From Spirosoma aerolatum (GTDB lineage: Bacteria; Bacteroidota; Bacteroidia; Cytophagales; Spirosomataceae): a stretch of DNA of 64,000 nucleotides. A program made the position numbers and the translations under genes. The DNA is taken from NCBI RefSeq assembly GCF_002056795.1, contig NZ_CP020104.1:6767501-6831500 (forward strand), written 5' to 3'. This document shows positions 57,151 through 64,000 of this stretch, piece after piece (position 1 is the stretch's first letter; each line of letters starts with the position of its first letter). Below the pieces are notes generated by a model, which saw only the letters and a list, made by a program, of their open reading frames with translations, was not told where the DNA came from and searched no databases.

Positions 57151-57651
57151 AACGGTAATATTAACAGTAGCCCTATCATTCTCCGTATTATTAGGTGGAC
57201 TAGCCAAGCTAGATCCGGCTAAAGCAGAAAGGCTGGTTACCGCAGGAAAACCAGGAGTCGTTTTTAAGGCCCGAGCCGAAAAGAGCAAATTATAAATCGC
57301 ATTGCCTGGAATATCTCCCTGATCACTATTGACAATGATTGTCGAGCCCGTTGTTGCATTATAAGAGCTTAGTGTCACAGATAGGTTAGCTGTTGACCCC
57401 ACGCCGGCGGTAACGGTAGCACTCGTTACACCCAATGCGGGGGGTACAACAAGAGTGTAAGAAGCGGCAGAAGCTTGAGTTATTGCAGAAGAGCTTCCGT
57501 TTCCAAAGCTAACAGTGCCACTAATTGTAGCCCCAATCGTATAGTTCGTAGGCGCTGTAAGGGTTATTCCGGACGCGAGCGGATCCTGAGCATAGGCAGT
57601 ATATACACCACACAAGCTGATCACAAGAAAAAGTAGAAGTCTCTTAAACAT
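56590..57651 (-). CDS. Secreted protein A with T9SS C-terminal sorting domain
   Basis: The start ATG 57651 gives 353 aa with signal FKRLLLFLVISLCGVYTAYAQ; the upstream ATG at 57684 adds 11 residues. The N-terminal 165 residues are a DUF11-like beta domain rich in Ser, Thr and Ala (SASYTLVVPPALGVTSATVT). The last 186 residues are identical to those of protein B: a linker (SVQPVGLVSFTAKPQDDQTV), a beta domain (LAWTTSWETNNKGFLIERSL) and a type A sorting domain (GVFPNPVVSNQQFRVSLDEP to RKHRIVIE). It should be exported by T9SS and attached to the surface. The precursor gene follows 63 bp downstream, probably in the same transcript. Confidence 0.85.
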   Translation of the reverse strand: MFKRLLLFLVISLCGVYTAYAQDPLASGITLTAPTNYTIGATISGTVSFGNGSSSAITQASAASYTLVVPPALGVTSATVTAGVGSTANLSVTLSSYNATTGSTIIVNSDQGDIPGNAIYNLLFSARALKTTPGFPAVTSLSALAGSSLASPPNNTENDRATVNITVTQGSVQPVGLVSFTAKPQDDQTVALAWTTSWETNNKGFLIERSLDLKSFQTVGEVTEIGASSESLKNYHLTDFTPFRGTSYYRLTQLDLDGKSTILKVESVVLRDGAYGVFPNPVVSNQQFRVSLDEPETARLNFYGSDGHVVSLQKSGVQGDNVLLKADSKLSTGVYVLTVEERGQVRKHRIVIE

Positions 57652-57872
57652 AGTAGAAAATAATAAGTCTTTCAAAATCAACAAATAGAAACTTTATGTC
57701 TGCCAAAGTTCAATAAAAAGACTTTTGAACAAGTGAAAAGTTTATAAAACTAATGACGATTCTGACATAAAATTATTAAATGGACCTTGCAGTAGTGCAG
57801 GCTTTAATAGGTTAAACATCAGTACTATCGATATAGCTATTGAGCTGGCTACACGAAAGCCTGATTAAGAAA

Positions 57873-57908
57873 CCAGAGGGTGAGTAGCTAGCGACTGAAA
57901 CCCTCTGG
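57873..57908 (-). terminator. Terminator after precursor gene copy 2
   Basis: A 9-bp stem ccagagggt (57873-57881) pairs with accctctgg (57900-57908). On the minus strand it is followed by a T-rich tract (tttctt). It lies 10 bp after the precursor-2 stop and is unrelated in sequence to the hairpin after copy 1. Confidence 0.7.
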
Positions 57909-57915
57909 CAAACGT

Positions 57916-58688
57916 GATCTATCCTGTGAATGTATTTCCGAATCCATCGGTGTCGGACCCAATCTTCAGGGTGAGCTTCTTGACATGGCCCAGCACATGC
58001 AGCTTGGGCGATTGATAGGCCTTCTTGCCAGAAGGGTGTACGCTATGCTTAGACTTTGAGTTCATGGAACAAAAAATTAAAGGTGGTAAATTCAGTTGCG
58101 GAAAGCGAGTCGAGCACAAACCCGAACCTATTCGATCACGATCCGATGTTTACGAACCTGACCCCGCTCTTCAACGGTCAGTACATACACACCCGTCGAC
58201 AGCTTGCTGTCTGCTTTCAGCAACACATTATCCCCCTGAACACCACTCTTCTGCAACGAAACCACATGACCGTCCGAACCATAGAAGTTCAACCGGGCCG
58301 TCTCAGGCTCATCCAGGCTCACCCGAAACTGCTGGTTGCTGACCACCGGGTTGGGGAACACGCCGTAAGCACCATCCCGTAGCACCACCGACTCCACTTT
58401 CAGTATCGTCGATTTGCCATCCAGATCCAACTGCGTCAGCCGGTAGTAGCTGGTACCCCGGAAGGGGGTGAAGTCGGTGAGGTGGTAGTTTTTCAAGGAT
58501 TCGCTGCTGGCCCCAATTTCGGTCACTTCGCCAACGGTCTGAAAGCTTTTGAGGTCTAGGCTGCGTTCGATCAGGAAGCCTTTGTTGTTGGTTTCCCAGG
58601 AGGTGGTCCAGGCCAGGGCCACGGTTTGGTCGTCCTGGGGTTTGGCCGTAAACGAAACCAGCCCGACTGGCTGCACACTTCCTTGGGT
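57916..58688. repeat. Long direct repeat, copy 2 (773 bp)
   Basis: Partner of 56377-57150. It spans precursor gene copy 2, the spacer and the last 186 codons of protein B. Outside the repeat the flanks diverge at once: different terminators on one side, different N-terminal domains on the other. Confidence 0.93.
57919..58065 (-). CDS. Lasso-type RiPP precursor peptide, copy 2 (48 aa)
   Basis: This encodes the same 48-aa peptide as copy 1, with the same leader motif (Y17, P20, L22, G26, T32) and the same C-terminal end. The start ATG 58065 is preferred; the frame stays open to 58119 but the extra 18 residues have no leader character and the start is in the spacer. It lies 62 bp after the stop of protein B and ends in its own terminator before the protein A gene. 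Two identical peptides from one locus point to duplication or gene conversion of the whole cassette rather than independent use. Confidence 0.85.
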   Translation of the reverse strand: MNSKSKHSVHPSGKKAYQSPKLHVLGHVKKLTLKIGSDTDGFGNTFTG

Positions 58689-59180
58689 TATCTGCAAAAG
58701 GTTAGACTGGTTATCATTATTAGAATCATTTGTCGATAGACCACTTCCAACGGCATTCGCCGTGACAGCCGAAGAACCAGGCTCATTTGCTTTTAGACCA
58801 CGCATTGTGATCACCAGTGAATATGTCGTACTCCCTGGGACGTCTCCCAAGTTACTAACAACGGTCACAACTGTTCCACTACCGGTATAGGCTCCAACAG
58901 TTAACGACAGGTTAGCGGTTGTACCGGACGGAACAGTAACTGAAGCACTGGTCACACCGACTACATCAGGCAGATTGATGGTATACGTAGCACTTGCGCT
59001 TTGAGGTATAGCCGTAGAGGTTCCACTTCCAAAAGAAATAGTAACACTACTATAACCTCCTACTGCGAACTGTTGCGGGTTAATGACCACCCCATTCGCT
59101 GCGATGTAAGGATCCTGACCAAAGGCAGTAAAGCCAGCACACATCCCTAAAAACATGAAAAGTAAAAGTTTCTTTATCAT
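58128..59180 (-). CDS. Secreted protein B with T9SS C-terminal sorting domain
   Basis: This 350-aa protein has the signal IKKLLLFMFLGMCAGFTAFGQ and an N-terminal DUF11-like domain (about residues 22-160; NGVVINPQQFAVGGYSSVTI, SASATYTINLPDVVGVTSAS) that is related to but clearly diverged from that of protein A. The last 186 residues are identical to those of protein A, including the sorting domain ending RGQVRKHRIVIE. The paralogues thus have a variable passenger domain and a constant export domain. Both are expected at the cell surface. Precursor copy 2 follows after 62 bp. A terminator separates it from the 1195-aa gene upstream. Confidence 0.87.
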   Translation of the reverse strand: MIKKLLLFMFLGMCAGFTAFGQDPYIAANGVVINPQQFAVGGYSSVTISFGSGTSTAIPQSASATYTINLPDVVGVTSASVTVPSGTTANLSLTVGAYTGSGTVVTVVSNLGDVPGSTTYSLVITMRGLKANEPGSSAVTANAVGSGLSTNDSNNDNQSNLLQITQGSVQPVGLVSFTAKPQDDQTVALAWTTSWETNNKGFLIERSLDLKSFQTVGEVTEIGASSESLKNYHLTDFTPFRGTSYYRLTQLDLDGKSTILKVESVVLRDGAYGVFPNPVVSNQQFRVSLDEPETARLNFYGSDGHVVSLQKSGVQGDNVLLKADSKLSTGVYVLTVEERGQVRKHRIVIE

Positions 59181-59227
59181 AGTTGATAATAATAAGTTTA
59201 AAGAATCCTAAGTGAGGAAAATAAATA

Positions 59228-59261
59228 TGCGTCAAATATCTTAAAAAAGATATTTGACGCA
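59228..59261 (-). terminator. Terminator of the 1195-aa surface protein gene
   Basis: A perfect 15-bp stem, tgcgtcaaatatctt (59228-59242) with its complement (59247-59261), loop aaaa, starts 10 bp after the stop. On the minus strand it is followed by tatttatttt. Confidence 0.85.
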
Positions 59262-59271
59262 AGTAAAATTA

Positions 59272-62200
59272 TTATTGTCCACTGATAATTCTAGCATAAA
59301 CATTATTTAATGGATTAGCATCATATGTTTTCGTAGGATCATTGGTGACATTAACCGTAATATTGGCTGTACTTCCTGAGTTTGCTGTTGTCCGTGTAAT
59401 GGTAAAACCCAGAACAGCAGTGGCATTGGCAGGAATAATCTGCCCAGCGTTGTTCTTCAGGGTAAGCTGCTGATCAGATAAATTATTCACCACGGTCCAA
59501 TTCGGGTTCTCTACAGAAACCGTCGATCCACCTGATACACTTGTGCTGGTTATTGAGCTATTATATGAAATGGTATAACCCGTTGGAACCGTAATGGTGA
59601 TGCTGACACTACCCGGAGGTGTTGGTTGCCCATTTGCTTCAAATATATTGACGATGAAGTTTCTGACGTTATTTGGAGCAGTATTGAAGTTGGCCAGAGG
59701 CAGAATGATTGTTGGCGACAGGTCAGGAATATTCACCAGAGCGTGTAAGGTAGCCATTACACAATTTGAAGGGCTATTTGAATCGCAGGCCGTATAGGTA
59801 AAGCTACCGGGACCTGTATAACCTAAAGCAGGTGTAAATGTATAGCTTCCTGTCGACGAAATCACCAGTGTACCTGACGAACCTACTGTTGTTCCCGGAT
59901 TCGATACCGTCAGCCCTGTTCCTATATCATTCGTCAGAACATTGCCCGTCACGGCTGTACCTGATGAAAACACGTAATCGTCACTAGCTGATGCAGAAAC
60001 ATAATCTGGCGGATACACTGAAATAGTTACGGTAGCTGTAGCGCACAGGTTGCCTGGGGTTTCACATACCTGATAGGTCAGCACATCAGTACCATAAAAA
60101 CCCGTATTCGGCGTATAAACGATATTACCATTGCCATCAACAGTAGCTGAGCCATTGGTGGGCGGAGTAGCTATAGTTGGTGTGCCGAGTGTACCTCCTG
60201 GATTGCCTGGGCCGTCGTTTGCTTTTACATTGACCGTTACAGATGGCGGTGTTGTTGCCGTAGTGCTGGTCATTGAAGCCACATCCGGGTTAGCTACCGG
60301 CAGATTTGTATTTACTTTTGGATCCAGTACGGTAACTGTCAGCGTTTGCGACACACATACCGCTGATACACAAACGGGTACTGAATAAACATATACTCCA
60401 GACGTTGAGGTGATAAACGTATAGGTTCCATCACTATTCATGGTCAATGTTGGTGTTGAACCATTCGGGCTGCTAACCAGCGTTGGCGATGTGCCATAGG
60501 TTGTGCCAGCCGGTACATTATCATTCGTAGCCACGCTTCCTGATACCGACACATTTTTATAGGTAACTGCAAAATCAGGACTTGTTTTTAAAGCACAGGT
60601 AAAGCCATTCCCTATTGACAGGTTAGTATTGATAAAGGCACCATATACTTGTAAATTAGTGACCGTTACACCCAAACCAACTAGTGGTGCTACGCTTAGC
60701 CGAATTTCATCGAACGGCTGAGATGTAACAAAGCCTATATTATAATAATCTGTAACAGAGCCAAATAAAGCGATTGACAAATCAAGCAGATCACTAGCCG
60801 TTCGTGATTGTACCGGACTCCCATTCTGGTAGGTTGTAATGGTCAGTTTTGCCAATAAATTTGCCGTAACCAACCCTGATATTTTCCGAATGGTAAAGCC
60901 AGCAAACGTGCCCGCCGGATAGGTATCTATCGGATTAAGTACGCCAATCGATGCGGTAACGGCTACCCCTGCCGTATTGGTAATCGTAGCATAATCAGTA
61001 GTGCTGGACGAAACTACATTCCATGCATCAGCAACCGTTACAGCCGCATCGACAGCCCCAGTAACCCCTGTCCGTTCGTAATCGATAACAACCGGGAATG
61101 TTGGATTACTAAGATTATAGGTCGTATTACAACTGATGGCTGCTGAACAGGTCTTCTCAAATACAGCGCTGTAAATATTGATCACACCGAGGTCGACGCC
61201 AACTACGCTCGGGAACGAAATTTTCACCTCATCATATTGCGCTGTCGCCACAACGCCAACATATTGACGGCTCCGGCCATTTAGCAAACTGGTCGTAGCG
61301 CCTACAATCAAGGCATTACCGGCTATTGTCTGAACCGGACTACCATCATTATAGAGCGTAATGGTTGCAATACTTAGTACATTAGCAGAAAGTAAGCTCC
61401 GGGTTTCAATATCAAAACCAGCAAAACTATTGACCGGATAGGTCTGTAAAGCGTTAGCGACTGCAAACGAAAGCGTCGTCGATACACCCGCCGTTAATGA
61501 CAGTGAGGCAAAATTGGACGGGTCATTATCGATTACATTTTCTGAATTACTGATGTAACATAACGCACAGGCAGTTCCCGTGATTCCCGTATTTTTCCCA
61601 TCAACATAAACGGGATTTGTCGGATAAACCAGGGGGGTAATCGTATTTTTAGGAATTGTATTATCGGCACAATCAAGGCTAGGCCCATCACAAAAACTTG
61701 TAACGGTTACCCCATATACGTTAATTCGGGCGACTGATACGCCTACAGCTTTGGTAACCGTCAGCACAATCTCGTCGAAATCGGCTGTCGCTAAAAAGCC
61801 GAGCGTTCTTCGGCCTGTACTTGTACCTGATAAAAGCGAACTGTTGGCAGAAATCAGGCTAGTCCCACTAACTGATTGGATAGGAGTGGCAGTTCCGGTC
61901 TTGTAGGTCGAAATGGTGATTCGGTCTAAAAGCCCTAAGTCGACAAGATCTGTACTTGAGATATCGAAACCGACGAATTTTGGTGCCGACGTACTGGCGG
62001 TATAGGCCGTAAAGGGGTTTTTTACGCCTATCGTAGCCGTTGTTGCTACGGCTGCCGTTAAAGAAATACTGGCCACATTTGACGTATTTCCATCAATAAT
62101 ATTATCTGCATTACTAATGGCACAAAGGGCACAGGCCAGATCGGTAACTATACCCGTACGATCTGAAATATAGATTGAATTTCCGGGTGCCGTTAATGAG

Positions 62201-62859
62201 CTAGGCGTATTACAAGCCAAAGTCGTGCTGGCTGAAGCGTAGCGTCTCATCAACGCATAATACACTCTGTAGGAAGTGGCTACAGTTAGTGGGTTGGTAA
62301 AAGAAATCGCGATCTGATTAAAATCAAGTGTAGTGTGGAATCCTACCTCATAGGCTCCTGAAACTAATGCAGAATTTATTCCAATGAGGTTAGTTGCGGT
62401 CTTTTCCTCACGGAATTCACCATTTTTATAAGTTGTGATCGTTACCGCCCCTAACAAAGTAACATCAGCTAGTGAGCTATTGCTGATCAGGAAACCAGCA
62501 AAATTACCAGCATCATAGATATTGGCGGGATTATTTTCACCAACTGTAAATGAGCCTGCACCAGAAATTGCAATGGCTAACTCATCGTAATCCGTAAGTG
62601 TGGGATTTGTAACGTTGGCAGGACTACCGTCGGCCAGAAGACATCCTAAGTCCCCTCCCCAACAGGATAAACCGGGGCTGGCATGAGCTGTCGTTAATGA
62701 GAAAGTGGGACTAACCCAGGGCGTTGATGTAGTTGAATTGGGCGTTCCTAAACTACTTTGCTGAGCATTAACCTGGCTACTGAGAGCGAGAAAAAACAGA
62801 AGGGTAACCCAAACGGAGCCGCTTACCCATCTTGGGAGGGCAGGATAAAAGTGTTTCAT
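59272..62859 (-). CDS. Large secreted repeat protein with cadherin/Big-type C-terminal domains
   Basis: This 1195-aa exported protein has the signal SGSVWVTLLFFLALSSQVNAQ. From about 65 to 750 it holds four copies of a domain of about 160 residues that I do not recognise. Each copy has a D...N.AS-type start (DNIIDGNTSNVASISLTAAV), then GFDI, TITLYNDGSPVQ or TISTYKTG, and FDEI with a closing VYG strand. From about 750 on there are Ig-like/cadherin-like domains with GYTGPGSFTYTACDSNS and GFYGTDVLTYQVCE signatures, then a DUF11-like end related to proteins A and B. It ends NPLNNVYARIISGQ, not a T9SS type A domain, so its surface anchoring is unclear. Probable structural or adhesive surface protein. 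Confidence 0.82.
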   Translation of the reverse strand: MKHFYPALPRWVSGSVWVTLLFFLALSSQVNAQQSSLGTPNSTTSTPWVSPTFSLTTAHASPGLSCWGGDLGCLLADGSPANVTNPTLTDYDELAIAISGAGSFTVGENNPANIYDAGNFAGFLISNSSLADVTLLGAVTITTYKNGEFREEKTATNLIGINSALVSGAYEVGFHTTLDFNQIAISFTNPLTVATSYRVYYALMRRYASASTTLACNTPSSLTAPGNSIYISDRTGIVTDLACALCAISNADNIIDGNTSNVASISLTAAVATTATIGVKNPFTAYTASTSAPKFVGFDISSTDLVDLGLLDRITISTYKTGTATPIQSVSGTSLISANSSLLSGTSTGRRTLGFLATADFDEIVLTVTKAVGVSVARINVYGVTVTSFCDGPSLDCADNTIPKNTITPLVYPTNPVYVDGKNTGITGTACALCYISNSENVIDNDPSNFASLSLTAGVSTTLSFAVANALQTYPVNSFAGFDIETRSLLSANVLSIATITLYNDGSPVQTIAGNALIVGATTSLLNGRSRQYVGVVATAQYDEVKISFPSVVGVDLGVINIYSAVFEKTCSAAISCNTTYNLSNPTFPVVIDYERTGVTGAVDAAVTVADAWNVVSSSTTDYATITNTAGVAVTASIGVLNPIDTYPAGTFAGFTIRKISGLVTANLLAKLTITTYQNGSPVQSRTASDLLDLSIALFGSVTDYYNIGFVTSQPFDEIRLSVAPLVGLGVTVTNLQVYGAFINTNLSIGNGFTCALKTSPDFAVTYKNVSVSGSVATNDNVPAGTTYGTSPTLVSSPNGSTPTLTMNSDGTYTFITSTSGVYVYSVPVCVSAVCVSQTLTVTVLDPKVNTNLPVANPDVASMTSTTATTPPSVTVNVKANDGPGNPGGTLGTPTIATPPTNGSATVDGNGNIVYTPNTGFYGTDVLTYQVCETPGNLCATATVTISVYPPDYVSASASDDYVFSSGTAVTGNVLTNDIGTGLTVSNPGTTVGSSGTLVISSTGSYTFTPALGYTGPGSFTYTACDSNSPSNCVMATLHALVNIPDLSPTIILPLANFNTAPNNVRNFIVNIFEANGQPTPPGSVSITITVPTGYTISYNSSITSTSVSGGSTVSVENPNWTVVNNLSDQQLTLKNNAGQIIPANATAVLGFTITRTTANSGSTANITVNVTNDPTKTYDANPLNNVYARIISGQ

Positions 62860-63173
62860 ATACGTGAGCTAATTGTGTTTTATGTTAAAAGGAAAGAGTA
62901 ATGAATTATAAACAAAAAGTGATTTTTATTAACTTCACCATAATTCATATTAGCTTTTACATATGTGAATCTAAATTTAAGTTTACTATTGCTAAAAAAA
63001 ATATATTATTCGGCAATTATATTATCATATATAACATAATTTGTATACATTATTTTATACAATTAAAACATGTTTAATGAACAAAATTTTATTGTAACTT
63101 GAAAAGTAGATTCAGCAGTTCATCCGTATTATGGTGGTAAAAAGTAAGGTCTCACCAGCTATTGCCTTTTCTT
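62860..63173. other. AT-rich divergent intergenic region
   Basis: This 314-bp gap between divergent genes is very AT-rich (aaaaaaatatattatt, tatacattattttatac). It should hold both promoters. I see no ORF, RNA gene or clear operator. Confidence 0.5.
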
Positions 63174-64000
63174 ATGAGCCATCATCTTAACCGCCGTGAT
63201 TTTTTAAAACAGAGTAGTGCGGCTGCCTTTAGCCTGTCTTTCGGGTACGGTCCGAAACGTAAAGTTGCGCCAAGTGATCGGGTCCGGGTTGCCCATATTG
63301 GCCTGAATGGCATGGGAACCAATCACCTGAACTGGTTCGCTAAATTACCGGACGTCGAAGTGGTAGGGTTATGTGATGTTGATGAGACCCACCTGGCTAA
63401 AGCGCTCTCTACGTTACAGACCTTACAACCCAATACGACTGCCAAAACCTATCCTGATTTCCGCTACCTGCTCGACCGGAACGATATTGATGCCATTACC
63501 TGTGCCACCCCCGATCACTGGCATGCACAAGTTGCCATTATGGCGTTTCAGGCAGGTAAAGACGTATACGGAGAAAAACCGCTGTCGTATAGCGTGCGCG
63601 AAGGACAGAAAATGTTAAAAGCGCTGAATCGCTATGACCGAATTTTTCAGTTAGGCACCCAGATTCATGCGGGCGACAATTACCACCGGGTCGTTGAACT
63701 TATCAAAGCGGGCGCTATCGGAAAAGTGCATACTGTCCGGCTCTGGAAAACAGGCTTTCCACCCGTGCTGGGCCCAGCAAACTACCAGACTCCACCGGCT
63801 ACCCTGAACTGGGATATGTGGCAAGGACCCGCTCCTGTATCACTCTACACACCCGAACGTTGCCACTTTACCTACCGCTATTTTCTGGACTACTCAGGGG
63901 GTGTGTTTCAGGACTTCTGGTGTCATATTGCCGATGTGGTCTGGTGGTCGATCAATCCCACGGGTTTAAAACGAATTCAGGCTAAAGGTGCGGCCCCCGA
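63174..64000 (+). CDS. Gfo/Idh/MocA-family oxidoreductase, Tat-exported (partial, 3' end beyond window)
   Basis: This gene has no stop in the window and was read directly; about 275 codons are visible. The N-terminus SHHLNRRDFLKQSSAAAFSL is a twin-arginine (Tat) signal with RRDFLK, so a folded, cofactor-loaded protein is exported. The NAD(P)-binding Rossmann domain follows (VRVAHIGLNGMGTNHL, VVGLCDVD, DAITCATPDHWHA). The catalytic motif EKP lies in YGEKPLSYSVREGQ, and later come HYRYFLDYSGG-like residues and DFWCHIADVVWW. Such exported MocA-family enzymes are common in Bacteroidetes and Planctomycetes and act on sugars or polyols. The substrate is unknown. Confidence 0.92.
   Translation, partial: MSHHLNRRDFLKQSSAAAFSLSFGYGPKRKVAPSDRVRVAHIGLNGMGTNHLNWFAKLPDVEVVGLCDVDETHLAKALSTLQTLQPNTTAKTYPDFRYLLDRNDIDAITCATPDHWHAQVAIMAFQAGKDVYGEKPLSYSVREGQKMLKALNRYDRIFQLGTQIHAGDNYHRVVELIKAGAIGKVHTVRLWKTGFPPVLGPANYQTPPATLNWDMWQGPAPVSLYTPERCHFTYRYFLDYSGGVFQDFWCHIADVVWWSINPTGLKRIQAKGAAP

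Noticed and set aside
57916..58688. Insertion sequence as the cause of the long repeat
   Set aside because: No transposase, no terminal inverted repeats and no target duplication; the repeat contains only parts of host-type genes.

Overview
ORGANISM. The window looks like chromosome of a Cytophagales bacterium, most like Spirosoma or a close relative. It carries a TonB-dependent receptor paired with a DUF4249 lipoprotein, type IX secretion (T9SS) proteins, DUF4296, DUF3108 and PF10023 families, a Bacteroidetes-type RecQ and a two-subunit methylmalonyl-CoA mutase. Clear Shine-Dalgarno sequences are rare, as is usual in Bacteroidetes. The genus is an inference from gene content. No rRNA, tRNA, CRISPR array or transposase was found. 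LAYOUT. 0-8.7 kb: exported glutathione peroxidase, argS, a penicillin-acylase-like hydrolase, a small lipoprotein, a Lys/Ala-rich exported protein and recQ. 8.8-12.7 kb: three tandem lytic transglycosylase paralogues. 12.7-21 kb: photolyase, a DUF4249/TonB-receptor operon, a small TonB-like protein, a GNAT enzyme, a voltage-gated K+ channel and a TRIC/YicG-type channel. 21-32.8 kb: dnaX, a TPR protein, M16 peptidase, ispF, amidohydrolase, enolase-superfamily epimerase, GNAT, class-C-type serine hydrolase, PF10023 aminopeptidase and DUF3108 protein. 32.9-44 kb: a 1459-aa SdrD_B-type surface protein, a FemAB/GNAT-like protein, dnaA and mutA-mutB. 44-48.7 kb: a DUF58/membrane protein/VWA operon, a DUF4296 lipoprotein and a polyprenyl-phosphate glycosyltransferase. 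49-52.9 kb: a PorU2-like C25 peptidase and a lipoprotein. 53-62.9 kb: the most unusual block, described next. The window ends inside a Tat-exported Gfo/Idh/MocA oxidoreductase. THE UNUSUAL BLOCK. At 53-59 kb lies a lasso-type RiPP-like locus. An asparagine-synthetase-like protein (53055-55007) whose glutaminase Cys is replaced by Ser converges on, and overlaps by 43 bp, a nucleotidyltransferase of the NTP_transf_5 type (54965-56212). Upstream of the nucleotidyltransferase, on its strand, are two 48-codon genes (56380-56526 and 57919-58065) encoding the same peptide. That peptide has the lasso leader motif YxxPxLxxxG...LT and a short Gly/Asp-rich end. Each precursor gene directly follows a gene for a secreted protein with a T9SS C-terminal domain. 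The C-terminal half of that protein gene plus the precursor gene forms a nearly perfect 774/773-bp direct repeat, while the N-terminal halves of the two proteins have diverged. The predicted core has no acceptor at ring positions 7-9 if Gly is residue 1, and no leader peptidase (B2) or recognition element (B1) gene is in the window, so the product is probably not a textbook lasso peptide. OTHER POINTS. Most transcription units end in strong hairpins, several of them bidirectional between convergent genes. Palindromic elements at 2603-2680, 27389-27441 and 28558-28615 look like dispersed intergenic repeats. dnaA is present but no clear oriC was found.
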